Assembly: GCF_019059575.1 (NCBI RefSeq)
Contig: NW_024881569.1
Location: 310,001 to 374,000 of the forward strand
From: Amphibalanus amphitrite
Lineage: Eukaryota; Arthropoda; Thecostraca; Balanomorpha; Balanidae
Length of the DNA stretch: 64,000 bases
Reading direction: 5' to 3'
A program made the translations under genes and the position numbers. The notes under the pieces were generated by a model. It was not told the DNA's origin, ran no database searches, and worked only from the letters and a program-made list of their open reading frames with translations. How positions within the stretch are numbered: position 1 is the stretch's first letter; each line of letters starts with the position of its first letter. This document shows positions 10,521 to 23,150 of the stretch, in pieces.

Positions 10521-12919
10521 CCATAGTTTTATAAGAAATCAAACATTTGAAATGTGGCTGCTCCTCAGAAGTTAATGGCATGGACTATGTTCAGGTAAAT
10601 TTGTACTGAAACATCACTGATATGTGGCAAAAACAATATTATTCTGTATTGAGATTTAAGAATACAATCAAGCATTTCCTAGTCATCAAGAATAATAGAT
10701 CATAAAGCATGTTGTCAATTTTTTTTTTTTTAAGAATCCAACTGAAAAGTTACTAGGGACATGATGAATGCTGTCCCATGGCCTGACCAGAATGTCTATT
10801 TGTCTATGCCTTTGCCCATTACTCTGCTGCTTAGTGCCTAGTCTGATCCACAGCATTTACAGGTTTTAGAAGTTTAGATTATTCTGAAATCTATTCTATA
10901 AGACCAGTTGTTGTTGTTTATTGGGGCTTTAGGGCGCGTCGACTGCAAAGGTCGTTTTGCGCCCATCTATAAGACCAGAGTTGTTTGTTTATTAAACTCG
11001 CACCCCACTAGGGGAGGCTATTTATAGCCCATCCTCTCGCGTTTCCTGCAAGCAATCGCAATCGCTTTTCCTATCCTATGTGTCAATATATATATGTCAC
11101 AGGTATATTGTCACATGTAGGTATGTCAGGTATATTGATACATTTTTGTACGGAGACACTTGACCTGTACGTTTCTAGGAGGGAGACAGTCGGCAAACTT
11201 TTTGGACCCCTGGTTAGAGTCTTGAGAATGGCACTACAAGAATGAATCGCTTGAATTGCATTACCATGGGCGGATATCATTCGTGCTTGGATGAAAAAAT
11301 AGAAGGCTTACCCAAAAAGAGCTGAACAAAAATGCACTAAAAAAAATGCGAGGAGCTAGCTGGCTGTTGAGAGTGGTTGAAGCGCCCGCTGGAGCAGTAA
11401 GACAAGACGGCAGATGGAGTGATTGACGCGGCTGAGGCAATAAATGCAGTCGGGGAGTCTGCTGAGGCCGGAGGGCGCAGACACAGGAATCTCCCACAGA
11501 AGCTGTCTGCACTCCGCAAAAGTCCGCAGTCCGCACTCCGCAGTTCGCATGGAGCTGTCCGCCGAGGGAAGTGGTCGACGGCGTGAGAACGTCGGCGTCT
11601 CGTTATCGGCGGAAACAACGCCGAGGAAATTGACGAGCCGCGAGAGGGGGCGAGACGGTGGCCGGCGAGCGCTGGCCACCGACACAGGAACCAGACTCGA
11701 GTGGGCGGCAGACGCCAAACAAGACGGCGCTCCGAGCGCTACATCCGGCGGCCGAGACAACACCTGCAGTCGACCGGCACGGGATCGGAGGCAGGGGAGA
11801 CGCCGCCGGACGGTCGGAGGGAGACTCGGGGAGACGCTGGCCAGTCAGAGGGAGACGCCACGGGAGACATGGTCAGAAGTCACGAGGTCTAGAGAGATGC
11901 CGGGAGACACCAGAAGAGATGCGGTGAGAAGAGGCCGAGCTAGAGATGAATGTTTGATGGGAGCAGTCAGACGATAACGGAATTCGTGCGCAACTGTTTC
12001 CTACATTGAACAGCAATATCGAATGATCAGGAATCATTTGGTCTTCATTCGGCCATATTTAGCATATAAGAAGTGTGATGGTTGATTATCATCACAGATC
12101 TCTGATGGCTGGTCAACAATTGCTAGATCAATAATCATAATTGATAAGTGTTTGACTACATGGTCCGTATGCCCATGAACATACGAGTATGCAAGTGCCG
12201 ACTGTATCTGATAACGAACAAGCATTTATCTAGAGTGCTTATTTTGCCTTTGTCATGTCAAACACGACAGTACGCGGATCAAATGATTGATTTCCCGGGA
12301 TTATAACGCCATTCGGCATGTCATACAGCGAATGGAAGAAAAACGACAGCGCTTTGACGCAATATGCTGGCGTTTACCGGAAAATTGGCAACAAAGCATG
12401 GCCTATCTAGCACGAACCTGGCCGACTATACGACTATACCTAAAACATCTGACACGCTGCAGGTAATTACATTACCAGCGGATGGTGACTAATTAGGCGG
12501 GCAAACGGTGAAAACCAAGTCCCGATAGACAATTATCCAACCGTATAAAGCGGATACATGCCTACCTACAGTGAGTAGCTACAGTGAGATACAGTCACTA
12601 GAATTCGGCCCTGAAAAAAATCTAAATGAGAACAATATTTAAGCACAGGCTGATGTATCCCGCCTATCTAAAAAGAATGATGGTGCATATAGTCGACCTC
12701 GACAACACCGCTCAGTTTGCTTCGGCTCTCGATATCGGGTTCAGGGTTGATGCAACTGAAGGGAGTTCGTCAAGCATTGGACTGAAAGTAAGCAGTCGCC
12801 ATTCCTCATATGGAAAAAAATATATCATATGAACCAGTTTGAGAGATATAATAAAGATTCGACGAAGATAGCTCTGTCCCGATCTTAACAGCTCGTTGGA
12901 CTGCCCATAACGGGCGGCG
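10521..12919. other. No gene recognised; possible LINE/SINE 3' tail fragments
   Basis: Read on the minus strand, 10970-10911 ends CCCCAATAAACAACAACAA, which looks like the 3' tail of a retroposon, and a similar TTTATT/TTGTTTG junction lies at 10981-10996. 11330-11980 is GC-rich with frames on both strands but no recognisable domain. The remainder is AT-rich and featureless. Confidence 0.35.
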
Positions 12920-12923
12920 AAAA
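12920..12923 (-). terminator. RNA polymerase III terminator of tRNA-Ala
   Basis: AAAA on the plus strand is TTTT on the coding strand, three bases after the tRNA 3' end. This is the usual Pol III stop. Confidence 0.8.
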
Positions 12924-12926
12924 CGC

Positions 12927-12999
12927 TGGAGCTGCGGGGTATCGATCCCCGTACCTCTCACATGCTAAGCGAGCGCTCTACCACTTGAGCTACAGCCCC
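12927..12999 (-). tRNA. tRNA-Ala (anticodon AGC)
   Basis: 73-nt cloverleaf on the minus strand. The acceptor stem GGGGCTG pairs with CAGCTCC, including the G3:U70 wobble pair that is the identity determinant for alanyl-tRNA synthetase; the discriminator is A. The anticodon loop is CTTAGCATG with AGC at the centre. The D-arm box A is TAGCTCAAGTGG and the T-arm is CGGGG-ATCGATA-CCCCG (box B), the T-loop form I recall for arthropod tRNA-Ala. There is no intron and no encoded CCA. A TTTT terminator follows at once. Intact helices argue for a functional gene and not a SINE head. Confidence 0.95.
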
Positions 13000-13080
13000 T
13001 GACGGAAACCGGAGGCTTAAATGTTAAACAGATAGTAGTCACACTGTTAGATCAAAGGCTCAAGCCACAGCAGTCTTCGA

Positions 13081-13241
13081 CAGTGGCGGATCCAGGGGGG
13101 GGGGGGCAAAATGGGCATTTGCCCCTCCCAAACGTCATGATTTTAACATTACGCCTATGGACGAGGCATGGAAAGAATCGATAAATTTTGTTATGGTTTG
13201 CCCCCCCCCCCCCCTAAAACTCTGAGCTGGATCCGCCATTG
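13081..13241. mobile_element. hAT-type MITE, copy 2 (161 bp)
   Basis: Termini CAGTGGCGGATCCAG and, reversed, CAATGGCGGATCCAG. The 8-bp flanks GTCTTCGA (13073-13080) and GCCTTCGA (13242-13249) are 7 of 8 identical. A G12 run follows the left TIR and a C14 run precedes the right TIR. The interior (ATGGGCATTTGCCC, CCTATGGACGAGGCATGG) is the inverse of copy 1 at 197-356. Confidence 0.9.
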
Positions 13242-13249
13242 GCCTTCGA

Positions 13250-14874
13250 TATGCATAAAATCAGCACAACATATTTCCAGCCTCTCTCATAGTTCCCTGC
13301 ACTGCATTAACGGCCACCGTGCTAGATAACCGGGGAGGACAACTCGAGAAACACATATCCTTTCCGAGTGATCGCTTCATGGATTGACTAAATACCTAGG
13401 CCTCTGGGACTTAGTTGACCTTTCAGCCTACCCGACCCAAAAGAACGGGCTTCTCTTCTGCAGCGCACTAGTCGGTTGTCAACTCAGCCCCATGCATGCC
13501 ATTCGCAATACATATATACCCGCTCATCCAAAAAGATTACCCTGATTAAGTGGCCCCATATTTCAAAAACACGTTTCCATTTTACTAAACGGCACACGAT
13601 TCTCGGAAAGGTCAAGGTCAGGTCAAACGGGCTTAAAGGGAGATTATGACCTTTTTCCACAAAATCTGAGTTAGGACCATTTTCTGACAAAACACAACAA
13701 GTTATAATGTAAATTAAAACCATTTTGCTCAATTCGGTACCTTGCCGCAAATATCTCAACTTGAAGTCACGTTAGCGGGGAGCGCTGAAAATGACCGTTG
13801 AATAAGTACTTACATCACTTTTTGGTACTTGCATGTAATTTTGTAAAATGAGCGTATTCATTACATTTGATCTTCATCACATCTAGTTAGTTAATGGTCG
13901 TCTATAGTGCCTTCAAAAGATATTCATGGTTTGGGGGTGGTTTATGTCTAAATTTACGCAACTATTTTTCCTGTTCATCATCTGTCGCCATATGCTGCTA
14001 TTTTAGTAGCAACGACTCAATTTTGAATCGGTCCCGCCGACTGAACAATAAAAGAAGATAGATACAACACTTTTGCGGCATCACTGAAAAACTTATGCAG
14101 TACTGTTATCAAAATTCTCATAACACCGTTCGACAAACCTGAAGTCTTTTTGAAATAAATATGCTTGTATTTTTCGCTTCAGGCTCTGAGGCCAAAATAA
14201 TGAATTTCGTAGTCGCAATCGCAAGATTTGGCTGCGTTTCTGGCGCATGCCGTTCATTTGTGGCGCAAAATAATGTTGGAAACAAAGAAGAGTAGGCACT
14301 ATGTACCCCCGAATTAGAGTCTAATTAATTCTAAACCGAATTAACTCTAATTCAAATTAGAATCCTTACAACCAAGCAACGACAAGGCGATAACATAAAC
14401 AAAAACCCAAGCGTCGCTGTTTGAAACAAAAGCGCCATATACTGCGACTTTTTTTTATAGAGAAGGACAACGCATTTCGGTGGGTGTTACAAGTACTGCA
14501 AGTACTGCTTCTTTTTTGCAAAAATAAAAACCTTTTTCACATACGAAAATGTGCTAGGAAATTTTCATATTTTATAGAAACTACAGTAGAAATAGTATAG
14601 ATGTCGAGTAATTTTTATTTAAGAAAAAAGAAAGCTCATTATCTCCCTTTAACTCTGGCATGTCGATTGACACGTGCATGGGTGATTTATTGACAGGGAG
14701 GACTTAAATTTAATGAAAATACGTGGCTAACCAAGAAATATGTATATTTAGGCTGAAATAAAAGAGAATGAAGAAATATAGGTAGGCACGTCTTCCATTT
14801 AGGTATTCGCACATAAAAATCCTTAACTATTTATTTTACACGCTTATCTACCTATTGAAATTCAAATTGGGGTC
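13250..14874. other. No gene recognised; decayed AGGTCA-type repeat fragment
   Basis: About 13480-13760 carries AAAGGTCAAGGTCAGGTCA and TACGTGAGT-free AT-rich sequence reminiscent of the cores of elements A and C, but no ends are visible. The rest is AT-rich, with a tandem GAATTAGAGTCTAATTA-like stretch near 14310-14360, and no coding signal. Confidence 0.4.
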
Positions 14875-15894
14875 GGGAGAGCGGGGCCAGTTGAACCACT
14901 TTTTATATATTGACATGCACAACGAGATCTAGTTGTCATATCGACAAATGCACAATGCCATGAAAAAATATGCTCTTTTGGCTTTATTTTAAGATATGTA
15001 AAATTATGATTCGAACATATTTCGCTGCCAAACGCATGCTTATAAAACAGCTCTACGCCCGTTTCAAATGACCCCGATGCGAGGGTCAATTGAACCAGCC
15101 CATGGGGTCAATTGCACCTATCCTTAACAATGGGATATTTTCCTCTTTAAGGCCACTTTCTTAAGGAGATATTTTTTCCGGTTTATTTTTCCAAATGCTA
15201 CATCCAATAGGTCGTTGGAAAGCTAAAAGTGCAAAGTTCCTCATTAAAGGTGACATAAAGTACATAGACTATGGTAAAATGGGCGGATGAGAAAAATGAG
15301 AAATATCTCAGGCTAAAGTGTGCTTTCAAGCAAAAGGCTAGAGAAAAAGGGGTCAAAAATTGAGCTCTATTAAACTACTATTTCAGTTTAAAAGGTCATT
15401 TCCAAGGTGGACTATTTCCTTTAATGTTTACAGCCCCTGAACAATAACCATTGCAAAGGTCACCGGGGTCCATTGAAACGGCCTGTGGCCCTGTTTCAAC
15501 TGACCCTCAGAGAAGCGTTTCAATTGACCCCATCCGCTCCCGCCATTTCGCACGCGCCGTAAAGCACATGTCAAACGAGCTGGAGGGACGGCATCATGCT
15601 GAATGAAGGGCCAAATAAGGTGTTATTCCCGAGCCAGGAGTTCTTCTTTCAGCAAACAAAGGTATATGAGATATCACAAAATATTCATAAGAACGATTTC
15701 TCCCAAACGCCCCACAAAAACACAAAAGCAAGTGTCAAATCAAAATTACCGTCCGTTTGCCGCCTAAACGCCGTTGACAAAAGAAGTGGTCGAGCGCGGA
15801 TGCGCAGTGGTGTCGGCAACGCCATATGTTGCATACTGTTGAAAATAAAGCCATGTTTCATCTGACCCCGTGTTTCAACTGGCCCCGCTCTCCC
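14875..15894. mobile_element. TIR element with GGGAGAGCGGGGCCAGTTGAA ends
   Basis: A 21-bp perfect terminal inverted repeat (GGGAGAGCGGGGCCAGTTGA and one further A) lies at 14875-14895 and reversed at 15874-15894. Several internal copies of a GGGTCAATTGAA / TTTCAACTGACCC motif sit near both ends (about 15080-15115, 15465-15535, 15855-15880). I cannot see a clear target duplication. An 89-codon frame (15596-15865) has no recognised domain. Size about 1.02 kb; non-autonomous DNA transposon by structure, superfamily unknown. Confidence 0.7.
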
Positions 15895-18800
15895 CTATCA
15901 ATGATATAGGTACGCCCAAGAGGCTGAAATGAAACTTTGTCCCATAGGCGTTGGGACACTTATGTACATAAACACGATCATCATCATTCATCAATATCTT
16001 TCCATTTCTATCAATGACGCCCGTTTGTTGCAAAGATACGGAATCGCGACTTTGAACGGACGATCTCAATTCCACCCTCAAGGCTTGTGAATTGCCAGTG
16101 AATCCGAACAAGATCTCATCAGAATGACCCCGCGTTGTGGCTATGAGATAATGAGGGCCGAGTAATACTGAGTATCATAGGTCCCTATAGGCCCGCAAAA
16201 ACAAGTTATCTTGATATGAACACTGTCCTTGCATTTCACCTTTGTGGAGCCAAATCTTAACTGATATCTCCAGTTAGACGGAAAGGCAATAGGCACTCAA
16301 CTCAAAGATATCAATGGGCTTGTTTGGGGGAAACTTCCTTTGCGAGATACGGCCTTGGGGTCCCGGTAAGGTTACACAGAAAATCAGTAACATGCCTACA
16401 TGCAAGCCTTTGTTTGAACAAACATAAATTTCCCCACACATAGCGCTAGATTAATGCGAAAACAACCGGATATTTGCAACAAAAATAAGTAAAACAAAAA
16501 CAGAAAGGAAATGGCCGAATAAAACGTGATAAATTATCAAAACAATCAATTTTTCATACATGTTCTTTAGGAAGTCATCTTCAGCGTGCCTTCACTTCGC
16601 CCGATAGATATACATGCCTACAGTCTACTGTGGGTAGTTATGATGACAAAATTATAGAACGTTTCCCATTCAGCCGAAGTAAGAGGACAAGCCAGTGGCA
16701 CAGCAGAACAAAGCATAGGTGGGTACTACGCAATTATCTGTCTTTTCACAACGGCAAAGCGATATAAATTAGTAAAAAAAAAATCGCACGTTCACTTTGG
16801 GTGCTCCTTGGTTACAAAAAGATCGCAAATACAGATAAATGAATATAAAATGGTAAATCTAATTACGTTTCGATAACGTTTGCTCTTTTAAATCCATCGA
16901 TATCTGAAAGGTTTCTTATTTAGGTATCCCTACATTTTCGATGCATTTCATCAACGCTTGTTTTCAAAATGGAATTAAAATAGAATTACGGAAGAACACT
17001 CCTAGTGCACGATTGAAACTACCGCTTCACGCATAAGAATGAATCAAGTTTCCCTCATTCAATGGAATGAATCAAGTTCCATCCTCCACCCACGGCCACG
17101 TCGCGGGGCGGTAGCGGTGGTGGCGGTAGCGGCGGGCTTCGGGCGCGTGACGCGTGCTGCTGGCGGCGCGTCGGCCGGCCTCGGCACACGCCACGCCGGC
17201 CGCTGATTGGTCGGCGCGGCGGCAGGTGGTGTCTTGACCTTTTCCGGTGGCTGGCCATGATCATCAAGGAGTCATTCGTTGCAACACCCGAGCGACTTTG
17301 CGCGCTCGGCTACCCATGGGCGACGGCGGGTCAGGTGGCCTGGCCGCGTCCCCGGGGAGGGGGTGGGAGGGTGCGCGGGGGTGGGGAGGGGTCAGGTGCC
17401 GCTCATGGCGTTACCGCCATGGAAAGAGGAAGGCGGGCTGGCGGCCGAGGTCAGGAGGGCGGCCGCAGGGGTCGAGAGGTCAAACGGTCAGGTGGCGGGG
17501 GCGCGCGGAGAATGGATGACCTGGGAAGGACATGGGAGCACCGGCGGAGAAAACCACACACCCGCGCCGGCTGCAACTCGAGAACAGGGTACACCGCAGC
17601 GACACGACTGTCGACAGCGTGGCTGCCAGTTTTATTTTGTTGTTATTTTGTTTGAAGAGAAGATTTATGATGAATTACATTTGTTAAATAAAATACATAC
17701 TCCAGCCGGAGCTTGAACAGGTAATTATATGTTGAGTATCTGATGGAATCGAGGGCCATAACCAATTACCATTGGCCACCTAGTGTGGCAAACAGACATC
17801 CTTTCAGTTAGACATTTCCCATATGGGTGAAAAAGCGGGCACATTTTCTAAGTTGTATGAAACACCGTGAGCAAAAATGTTTTGATGGAGAGGGGGCGCA
17901 AAACAAATTATGTTGGTTGGGGGTGCACACAGCAACACAATAGATGCAGCAAGTTCCAGCCACGCCACTCTCTCAGAACCCAAACTGGCAGCCCAAAATT
18001 CGACCAAACCAGCTTTCGGCCTTAGAATTACACCCTCCAAGCATCGCTGCGAGGGATTCCTTCCAGAACGGCGGGGTACGGCGGCCCCTTCCCATACCGC
18101 GAAGGGAAGAGAGGGGATCCAGGTCCGCGTCTGCGGCCAGACCAGTCATTTGTGGATTCGAGCAAGTGTGACGGACGCTGAGCTGGAACCCCTCTCCACC
18201 AAGGACGCGAGCACCATCCATGCCAGACCTGCACCTGAGCGGTTTTCAGAGCCGCCACAGACACCGCGACCTCTAGGCGAAACCAGAGGTGGAACCTTCA
18301 GCTGTGGTCAATTTAAATTGGGGTTCTGATTCCCGTCTGACCCGCTCCCCGCTGAGGCTGGCAGGCTCTGACATATGATCAGAGGTGGACGGAACGCTCT
18401 GCCTTACCGCCAAAGTCAACAGTAAACAATGCGTCATCGGGGTAGGTACATATATAAAACTAGCGTCGCCATAGCCTTACGTCATGTCCTGGTTATGTTT
18501 CGCCTGTCGCTGCATTCAAAGGATGGTCACAAGAGCACTCAGGAAAACATAAACGAGGTTGAAGACACTTTCGTGCCATTTCGTTCAATGGCAATGTTTG
18601 AAATAAGAAATATGATAAAAACGAAAAAGAAAGAGTGACATAGCCGTAGGCATTGGGTGCTGATAAGCTTCGTAAAACATTTTGAAATTTGCAAAAAAAA
18701 AATCACAAACATAATACATATGTGTACGTTGCTGAAACGCTGATTTTACTACATTACAGCTAATTTTCATCCAGCAAGTTCGGAGGGTTTCCAGCATTCT

Positions 18801-20214
18801 GCGCCGGCAGAGCCGTGGCTAATGACGAGGGAGCAGGGGCCGACTGGGTCTGCAGCTCGTCTCCCAGGGCATCTGGCCGTCACCCCGACACGGAGGAATC
18901 CCCGTCCGTGGCACCCCAAGGCCACACGGGCCCCCGAACGGGACGCGCGTCACTGCGGCGTCATTTCTGCACACAATTCCCATCGCGCCTTCCCAGCCAC
19001 GTCACTCAGTTGCCGAACGAACCATTTCCGCCGTTCTCATAAGTCCTCTAAACCTGTCCGCAGGCGCAGCTTTCTTATTCGAAATTCAGCCATTTTCCCA
19101 TGTCATTTACATTCTTCTGCCATGCCACTCATGCAACTGGGGGCCACCCACGGCAGTCAACGGTGTCCCTACAAGCTCGCCTGCGGGCATCACGACTGCG
19201 CCGGCGGCTTGGAGACGCCTGTGGCGCAGGTGGCGGCTGGCGCGCGCCGCGTTCGCCGCCGGCGGACCGGAACCGGACGGGGTCTCGGCCACACGCCACT
19301 GCGTCCGGCGTGATTGCCTGCGTGGTCGTCTTCGGGGGGACAGGTGGCCGCCCGTCCGCGCATCCTGTTTGGTTTATTTTTTATAGGGGGCTGCCACCGT
19401 CCGGTCCAGGGGAGGGGAGCTGACGAGCGCCGCTGATGGAAGGGGCCCGCGGGTCGAGGTCATCAAAACGCACCCGGCTCATTACCAACAATGGCGAATC
19501 AGCGACCGAATCAGCCAGTGGATGTCCCTAATTCGCCGTCTTCCTGAAAATGTCCTTCGCGTTCAAATGTTATTGGTCCAACATTTTTTAAATTTTATTT
19601 AGTCCAATATTTTAATATTTATAGATAAAATAACAGTGTTATTTTCGTGCTCATAAGCGCAAACTATTCTTTTTCACCAAGAATCACCGGCAAATGGAAA
19701 AAAGCTATTCGTATGAAAAGACCTTTCAACTTTGCTTTAGTTGAATACGTTCAGGTATCTATGTGGAAACACGACCAATTATTGTAATCGCGATTACATG
19801 GACATCTATCATCAATCTCATATTTTTTCTTCTCACAACAGTCGACACTGGCAGGTCATATGTAGCATTGGCAAAATAACATTTTTCCAAAACCCATTCA
19901 ATACGCTATGGTGGGTAAAACAGCATTTGGTACCTGCACGTTGTACTTACGCACCCATGCAGTGATGCGTGTTAATCGATGCTTCGTAAAAATCCCGGTC
20001 GAGGCCAGCTGGAAGAACATTCCAACAAAGATAAACTAATCAAGCCCAGAAAAAGCATCCCTCAAATCATAAGAGATCAGTTCCAGTCCTTGCTCGCGAT
20101 AGCCACCTGCCCCGAGAAGTGTGTAAAAACTTCAATTCTGACACTCCTCCTTGCCTCTCCCTCTAAGACTCGGGTCCTCTCCCTGAGCACGTGTCTACGA
20201 TGCAGCCGAGCGGA
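15895..20214. other. No gene recognised
   Basis: 15895-17040 is AT-rich. 17050-17620 is very GC-rich with frames rich in Gly/Arg on several phases, typical of a CpG island. 17900-18330 and 18810-19440 are further GC-rich islands, separated by AT-rich DNA. No domain, splice-consistent exon chain or RNA gene was recognised. Confidence 0.35.
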
Positions 20215-20285
20215 CACCACCAGGTGACCAGGTGAAGTGACCAGGTGACCACGTGACCAGGTGACTGGGTGACTGGGTGACTGGA
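20215..20285. repeat. GTGACCAGGTGACC minisatellite
   Basis: Degenerate head-to-tail copies of GTGACCAG / GTGACTGG. They create repeated CAGGTG E-box motifs and one CACGTG. Confidence 0.8.
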
Positions 20286-22839
20286 GGAGCGCAGCCTTTC
20301 ACCGCTCTGACGGCAGCTGGTGCTCGCTCGCGGCCCCACCACACGCGGCTGCTATCGGTACCTCGTATCGGTCAGCTCGGCAGCTGGTGTCCCCGCCGGG
20401 TCAGCCCGTCCCTGTCATAACGCGAGAGTAAGGGAGAAAAAGCATAAGCTCGACAGAAAACAGCCCATTTTGGGGCATTTTGAGGCAAATATCAAATAGA
20501 TATCGTTGAGCAGAACTCATACGTTTCTTTTCAATGCTGAATTTATCAATGTCGGTACTCGGTTTTATCGAAAACAATGTTAAGCATCAAAACATCGCTA
20601 TAACTGTGGTAATGACAAGGGAGCTTACTATCAAAGGCCCTTATGTCGAATCATGGGAATCCTTACCGACTAAGTAAATAAATGGCAACTGGGAAAAACC
20701 CGTTTAAAAAGGTAGATTGCGTTTTTGTTTCTGCCATCATCCCCAGAATCTCCCCCGAGAGGATGAAGACCGTAGGAGTTATGTGTACGACACGTGTCCT
20801 TTCCGTAAGAGGAGATAGCCATTTCCGTGAACTGATAAACCAAGTAACGAAGTGTCTTTTTCATTCTGCTCCATTTGTCATCTGAATATTAATCACCCAA
20901 ACCAGCTACACTATCAATCCGAACATGCCACTATCACACGGGTAAAAACCATCGGATTTGGAAGCCCAGCGCGGCGGTTTTCCTTCAGGCAACCATTATC
21001 TCATCAGGACCGGAGGACGCGGGCCGGCCGGCCTATCCGGCCGATCTCTTTCCGATCAGTGTCCTTAACTCGCTCACAGAGTCCTGACAACAGCAGTATC
21101 AATCACGCACAGATCGGCGGCAAAACGGCCCGCCGCAGGAATGCTCCCTCGGTGGACAAAAAGCCCGTCCCGCCGGGCCCGCTGGCCCACAGGTCGCCCG
21201 ACAGGCGCGGGAAACTTGTTAATTGCCATCACAGCTCGCGCCCGGCCGGCCCATCAGGTAATTGCGGAATGTCTCTACCGATCGTCGATTGTAAATGCCT
21301 CAGCTCGCTAGCTCTCCGAAAATGCGGTAAATACGGCGGCAGATAATGGGTCTAGTTTTTGTACGGAGTGTTTGAAGGCGCAGCACCTGGTGTTGAGATA
21401 TTCAAACATTGATAATGATAGATTGTGAGATGACATCGTCGCTCAAAACACACATGACTGAACTCCACATTCATCACCTAACGTATGTTCACTTGGGGTG
21501 TAAGAACGTTGGCAGCTCAAAGTTCAATAATTTTAGCTTACAAAATGAAAACCGCTTCTTTTCTTCACCCGAGCTAGGAGCCTGCTGCTACCGGTCGGGA
21601 CCACCCAGCTGAACCACAGTCACCCTCTGTAACCCTCTGCCCGGCACTCGTCCTGATTAGCCGAGATAACGCAGCAAAAATGAGAAAAATGCCCGGGCTC
21701 TCATCGACACCGATCGACTGAGGTAGGGCTCGGGGCTGACTCGGGGACTCTGACTCGAGAGTCGGGACTCGGGCTAACGAGCTAGTGTGGTAAACAAGGA
21801 GCCGATGCTGACAAATCGTCCAGCAAAACGTCCCACCACATCGCACCGAGCCGGGCGGCGGCGGCTCCCACGGAAAACATTCGCCTCGGGGCGGTATCGA
21901 ACCCGCCACCGCCGGAAGCAATCGGAATGTGGACGGGAGAATGCGATGAGAGCCCCTGACGGCAGGACGATGTGTCTGAGGCAGAAATGGGTGGCTTCGC
22001 AAAATATCAGTGAAGCGGCGGCTTTGTGGTCATGTTGTGAATTGTTAAGAAAAAGTTGAATATATGAGAATGACGAAAAGGCAGACTTAGGCCAGCTGAA
22101 ATCCAAATTATGAAGAATCACTGTTCAAATATAAGTATCTTACCTACACCGCGATATTTCATTCATAAACACATACATACCTCACCATCTAACTATTACC
22201 TTATTCAGTTCTCCACTAGCTCCGAGTCGCCTAACGCGCTAAAACAACCAGATAAATCAATTCTTTAGTCTCCCAACATTATCTAACCACTCATAAACTT
22301 TCCTAATGTGGAAATTACAGAGTACTGACAGATCATGGAGCACACCACGGTTGATAAAGAGCAGTGACAGGGCAGTTCCAAGCGCTGCACTTACATCCAG
22401 CCTGGGCCTGCCCTGTAGGAGCCAACAGCACTGACAGAGCGACTGGGGTGTGGGCCGACAGTGACTGGGGCCGATCTCCCAGCGTGAAACTGCCAGTACC
22501 ACGCCACCCCGGCACCCAGCTCACCGTTTGTGGGACGTGAGAAGTCGGCGGCCGGCGCGCCTGACCTCTGCACCGGCCCGCAGCGGGTAAAAAATCAACG
22601 GAAACTGTGCTAAACAACGGGTGGAGGTTGTGAAACTGAAAGCACTATAAACAGTTACATCGTTTCAGACAAGAATGACACGCTTCTAGCTTTCGAAATA
22701 TTTCATGGAATGCTTAAATGATACACCCGACGCCAATCGTTCGAAACAGTTTCCTTCGCAGTAACTAAGTCCAGTGTTTTCTGCTGTAAATATTGGCTCG
22801 CTCTGCATCAACAATCAACATCACAACACGGGAGCCAGG
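20286..22839. other. No gene recognised
   Basis: Mixed GC-rich (20950-21350, 21570-21990, 22330-22600) and AT-rich stretches. Short frames only, without recognisable motifs. Confidence 0.35.
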
Positions 22840-23150
22840 CGTGACCGCTGACCTCACAGTCTGGCCTCACTGATGACCTCAGCACGGCTCCGCTTTGGTA
22901 GGTGACCAGGTGTTGTCGGAGAGGACTGCCCAAAGACCGGTGCCAGCCGTCTGGACCCTTGTCAGGAATCATTTGTGACCGGTCACTTTGGCACTGGCCA
23001 GCGGTCACTGGTCTGCCTTGGTCACCGATCTAAAGTGCTTGGTGGTCTGCAATGGTCAGCAGTCTGCAGTGGTCACTGGTCAGTGGTCATCGATCAGCTG
23101 TGTGGTCAGCGGTCAGCGGTCATCTGTGTGGTCAGCGGTCAGCAGGGCCG
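22840..23150. repeat. Degenerate GGTCA(C/G) repeat tract
   Basis: Numerous GGTCACTGGTC and GGTCAGCGGTCA units, strongest at 22975-23145. Reading frames through it (Gly/Gln/Ser-rich) are products of the repeat and not genes. Confidence 0.7.

Noticed and set aside
20215..23150. CRISPR-like array
   Set aside because: The GGTCA/GTGACC repeats are short, contiguous and degenerate, without unique spacers; the genome is eukaryotic.
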